This document shows, piece after piece, positions 4,914 to 5,835 of a DNA stretch of 5,835 nucleotides. The notes beneath the pieces were generated by a model, which had not been told where the DNA came from, searched no databases, and saw only the letters and a list, made by a program, of their open reading frames with translations. Both the position numbers and the translations under genes were made by a program. Origin of the DNA: Lachnospiraceae bacterium (GTDB lineage Bacteria > Bacillota > Clostridia > Lachnospirales > Lachnospiraceae); assembly GCA_017651385.1 (NCBI GenBank), contig JAGCCY010000303.1, positions 1 to 5,835 of the forward strand, written 5' to 3'. Each line of letters begins with the position of its first letter. The stretch's first letter is position 1.

Positions 4914-5835
4914 TGAAGAAAGGGCAGATCTTCAAAAATTTCATAACAGCCATAGGCGCGCTGGGGATCATCCTTGTACTTATCTGGGTTTTCTTTTACG
5001 TTCTGACAAGATCCGTGATAGACAGGAATCTTAAAGAACAGACGAGGTCCTCTTCCGAAGCGATCCTGTACGGTATAGAGGAAGAACTTCTCATGCTGGA
5101 AAACAGTGCACTTGAGCTTGCCGGCAGCGAAGATATCATCCATATGCTGAAAGATAAGGATACTTACTCTTTTTACAGGACAGGTGCAGGCCTCTCCGAA
5201 GAAAAGAGCAGTATTTCGGGATATATGCAGGGAAGTGAAAATGTGGTCGTGTTTGATGAAAACGGACGTTTTTTCAGGCTTCGCGGACAGTTAGACAATA
5301 CGGCATTAAACAGGGCGTTTCTTTTGATAAACGGGAAAACCGGCGGCGTCATAAACATCAGTACAGGCGATCAGAATTACATAGGTACCTATGAGGCTGT
5401 AAAAGAAGATCAGAAAACCTTAGGCTATACAGTGCTCTTATCGGATGAGGTAAAGATCGAAAGGATGCTTAAGACCTACAACCAGTCGGAGGATATAGGT
5501 GTGATACTCTATTCCGGTGACAGGATATTATGCTCTGATAAGCTTCTTGATCAAGCTTCTTTGGACATGATCAGACAGGAAGCCGCCGTAGTCTATGAAA
5601 AGGCAGTGGGACTTTCCGGATTCGGATTACTTCTCTATTCATACGGAACAGGACTTGCCGGTGTGGCTTCCTATTTCAGGGTCGCACTTCCTGTTACTAT
5701 CCTTATCCTGGTATTCACGATCGTCTTTTTTGCATGGTATGTAAAAAACAAAATGGTGGAGCCCATTGAGCTTATCAGAGAAAGAACGGAGAAATATCTG
5801 CTGAAAAAGCAGATAAATGCACATTTTACCGTAAA
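4913..5835 (+). CDS. Sensor histidine kinase, YesM/HptS-like, 3' end outside window
   Basis: Membrane sensor kinase, 307 codons visible, no stop before the edge. Transmembrane helix 1 is at about 10-31 and helix 2 at about 257-277. The ~225 residues between them lie outside the cell and look like a Cache/PAS sensor: VVVFDENGRFFR at 111-122 and VILYSGDRILC at 197-207 resemble the paired strands of two PAS-like halves. After helix 2 the sequence goes MVEPIELIRERTEKYLLKKQ and then directly INAHFTV, matching the QINPHFLYN phospho-acceptor box of the YesM (His_kinase) family, with His304 as acceptor. Only ~20 residues separate the Pro-Ile and His304, so a complete HAMP domain is absent. The ATP-binding domain should follow to the right. 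GAAAGG six bases before ATG 4913 is the ribosome site; the start overlaps the lipoprotein stop as TGATG. It should phosphorylate Asp55 of the regulator. Confidence 0.88.
   Translation, partial: MKKGQIFKNFITAIGALGIILVLIWVFFYVLTRSVIDRNLKEQTRSSSEAILYGIEEELLMLENSALELAGSEDIIHMLKDKDTYSFYRTGAGLSEEKSSISGYMQGSENVVVFDENGRFFRLRGQLDNTALNRAFLLINGKTGGVINISTGDQNYIGTYEAVKEDQKTLGYTVLLSDEVKIERMLKTYNQSEDIGVILYSGDRILCSDKLLDQASLDMIRQEAAVVYEKAVGLSGFGLLLYSYGTGLAGVASYFRVALPVTILILVFTIVFFAWYVKNKMVEPIELIRERTEKYLLKKQINAHFTV

Noticed and set aside
1..5835. CRISPR arrays, tRNA/rRNA genes, transposases, long repeats
   Set aside because: I found no regularly spaced repeats, cloverleaf-like sequences, transposase motifs or terminal inverted repeats on reading both strands.

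Overview
The window looks like chromosomal DNA of a low-to-mid GC Gram-positive anaerobe, most likely a Clostridia/Lachnospiraceae-type member. This rests on AGGAGG/GGAGG-type ribosome sites, a perfect TATAAT -10 box, lipoprotein signal peptides, a YesM/YesN-type two-component pair with solute-binding lipoproteins, and a YoaP-type acetyltransferase remnant. The taxonomic call is inference. All genes lie on the + strand, and no gene-free stretch exceeds about 150 bases.

Left part (1-1634) holds accessory, loosely packed genes. At the left edge is the broken remainder of a YoaP-like GNAT acetyltransferase: its 5' end is outside the window, and its C-terminal half has been replaced by an unrelated tail. 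A perfect Shine-Dalgarno sequence then precedes a nine-codon mini-ORF, followed at once by an intact small GNAT acetyltransferase (405-872). A 147-base gap contains a short hairpin and a consensus -10 box. Next comes a HAD-superfamily hydrolase (1020-1634) with non-standard motifs I and II. Two small inverted repeats sit at its stop codon.

Right part (1665-5835) is a tight operon of signalling genes: an AraC-type response regulator, an LplA/YtcQ-like sugar-type solute-binding lipoprotein, an AfuA/FbpA-like solute-binding lipoprotein, and a YesM-like sensor histidine kinase that runs off the right edge at its phospho-acceptor helix. Junctions are a 7-base gap, a 34-base overlap and a 1-base TGATG overlap, so the four genes are almost certainly co-transcribed. 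No permease or ATPase gene is visible between them.

The best reading is a sensory rather than purely transport unit. One or both lipoproteins would bind an extracellular ligand and present it to the kinase's large extracytoplasmic domain; the kinase then phosphorylates Asp55 of the regulator. This resembles the staphylococcal HptRSA three-component system (AfuA/FbpA-like HptA, YesM-like kinase, AraC-type regulator; hexose-phosphate sensing). The extra second solute-binding protein and the kinase's missing HAMP module set it apart and make it the most interesting part of the window.
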